6,801 nt of DNA. Source: Chloroflexota bacterium. Its GTDB lineage: Bacteria; Chloroflexota; Anaerolineae; Thermoflexales; Thermoflexaceae. The notes under the pieces are model-generated. The model had not been told where the DNA came from, did no database searches, and saw nothing but the letters and a program-made list of their open reading frames with translations. The stretch is from NCBI GenBank assembly GCA_030550075.1, contig JAUQQB010000154.1, positions 1-6,801 on the forward strand, written 5' to 3'. Numbering within the stretch: the first letter of the stretch is position 1; each line of letters begins with the position of its first letter. This document shows positions 5,892 through 6,801 of this stretch, one piece after another. Made by a program: the position numbers and the translations under genes.

Positions 5892-6801
5892 CGGCCTCCA
5901 TCAAAGTAACCCAGAGGGTAGGGCCAATTTGGGTTCTGATAACCCGAAGCCGGCGCAGACATCCGGTGAAGATAAGGCGCATACTCCACAAGTAATGCCT
6001 CAAACTCTGCTACAGTTACTCCAGGAGCATACTTCTCGTACAAAGCGCTTCCAAACTCAATGGCAACGTAATCGCGTGGATCGTCATACAAGGTTTCCTT
6101 GTAGGCAGGGTCAAAATAGAAGCGCCCCAGTATGGGTATCCAAATTTGACCCGGCTGGCGATCGTGGTCAGGGTCTCGTATCTCGGCCCAACTGGCGCCG
6201 AGATGAAGCTCTTGGAGGGTGAACCCGGCCGCCCTGCCCACGTAGGCGTAGTGAATGTTTCCTGGTACAGAGTACTCAAACCATTCACCACCGAGCATAA
6301 TACTCTCTCCAAGCTCTCCTTTAATTCTATCCTTGAAATCCCATCTGGCGCTGTCTTTGACCAGAGACCTCCACCACAATGCGGCAACAATCCGGCCTCC
6401 AGGATATGGCCCGCCAGAGGAGAGCATATTGAGGATTCGGATCAGGAGAACATCTCTGGTAGCAGCATTGGCATTCATCTCCCTGACAAGCCAGTCCGTC
6501 ACATCGCGGTGGTCGGGTAGCGGCTGTTTATCCCAGCCTCCAATGGGCTTCAGTGTGATAGGGTGTACCCGTTGTCTGCACTCCTCGTCCAGACAGATAG
6601 CGTGTCCACTCGGATCCATGTACCGCAGCGGGTTGTTGCGGACGTATGTGTATCTGTTAAGGTCCTGCGGATTCCCCGGCTCCGGCACCACCGGGTCCGC
6701 GCTGATGAACCGCCCCAGCACCGGGTGGTAGTAGCGGGCGCGGTAATCGTAGAGGCCCAGGGCGGAGTCCCAGCGCTGGCCGGTGTAGAGGCGGTCCGTC
6801 G
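5888..6801 (-). CDS. Rhs protein C-terminal end with polymorphic toxin type 44-like tip (module A), 5' end outside window
   Basis: The frame is open to the right edge and begins TDRLYTGQRWDSALGLYDY, so the gene enters from outside; the internal GTG at 6721 is not its start. Of the 303 visible residues, 1-66 are Rhs core ending MDPSGH, with the intact Asp-Pro of the core's autocleavage-type motif. The toxin tip is about 67-303. Residues 97-275 resemble my recollection of polymorphic toxin type 44 (Ntox44): a WLVREMNANA helix, WDFKDRIKGELGE, the central NIHYAYVGRAAGF (181-193) and the late DDPRDYVAIEFGSALYEKY (239-257). The family is described as a predicted toxin; its chemistry is not evident from the sequence, so no activity is assigned. 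No pretoxin linker separates core and tip. The last residues are Gly-Gly-Arg, dictated by the downstream gene's ribosome site. Whether this is the tip of a full-length Rhs or another orphan cannot be told from the window. Confidence 0.8.
   Translation of the reverse strand, partial: TDRLYTGQRWDSALGLYDYRARYYHPVLGRFISADPVVPEPGNPQDLNRYTYVRNNPLRYMDPSGHAICLDEECRQRVHPITLKPIGGWDKQPLPDHRDVTDWLVREMNANAATRDVLLIRILNMLSSGGPYPGGRIVAALWWRSLVKDSARWDFKDRIKGELGESIMLGGEWFEYSVPGNIHYAYVGRAAGFTLQELHLGASWAEIRDPDHDRQPGQIWIPILGRFYFDPAYKETLYDDPRDYVAIEFGSALYEKYAPGVTVAEFEALLVEYAPYLHRMSAPASGYQNPNWPYPLGYFDGGR
5895..5899 (-). promoter_or_regulatory. Shine-Dalgarno site of the candidate immunity gene, inside the type-44-like toxin gene
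   Basis: GGAGG on the minus strand lies three bases before ATG 5891 and six before ATG 5888. It overlaps the toxin's final Gly-Gly codons, with the same geometry as at 4396-4402. Confidence 0.75.
6665..6736 (-). repeat. Rhs core DNA repeat, copy A
   Basis: This partners the copy at 5094-5165 (70 of 72 identical) and shares 22 identical bases (6669-6690) with the copy in module C. Core homology continues to the right edge of the window. Confidence 0.85.

Noticed and set aside
5806..6731. Plus-strand frames opposite the type-44-like tip
   Set aside because: They are antisense to an intact protein with recognisable core and toxin motifs, and give no coherent protein themselves.

Overview
The window holds two convergent blocks. 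It comes from a high-GC bacterium, most likely a thermophilic Chloroflexota (Thermoflexus- or Anaerolineae-like). That placement is an inference from codon use, the style of the Ala/Pro-linked E2 and the style of the Rhs core; no marker gene is present to confirm it.

Plus strand, 1-2210: the end of a 2-oxo acid dehydrogenase operon. The E1 beta subunit is cut by the window's left edge. It is followed 20 bases later by a dihydrolipoamide acyltransferase (E2) with one lipoyl domain, a peripheral subunit-binding domain and a catalytic domain, joined by two Ala/Pro linkers. This is ordinary, intact, very GC-rich housekeeping DNA. A perfect 21-bp inverted repeat at 2227-2285 separates it from the next block.

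Minus strand, 6801 down to about 2308: a tandem array of Rhs (YD-repeat) C-terminal modules. Read in the direction of transcription it contains: (A) the end of an Rhs protein, core plus a toxin tip resembling polymorphic toxin type 44, with a membrane-anchored candidate immunity gene; (B) an orphan module with a short stretch of Rhs core, a pretoxin segment and an AHH-type HNH nuclease, with an Imm11 (DUF1629)-like immunity gene; (C) a longer Rhs core piece whose reading frame is broken by a small palindromic insertion, followed by a glycine-rich pretoxin tip with no recognisable toxin and no immunity gene; (D) a frameshifted Rhs core scrap with no tip.

The repeated core DNA is nearly identical between A and B (70 of 72 positions over the best stretch). 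It would be a natural substrate for recombination that swaps toxin tips. The array grades from intact near the right edge to decayed next to the E2 gene. In both intact modules the toxin stop and immunity start overlap as ATGA. The Shine-Dalgarno sequence lies inside the toxin's last codons, so two unrelated toxins both end in Gly-Gly-Arg. The toxin and immunity genes are visibly less GC-rich than the E1/E2 genes, as expected for transferred cassettes.

No RNA gene, CRISPR array, transposase or integrase was seen.
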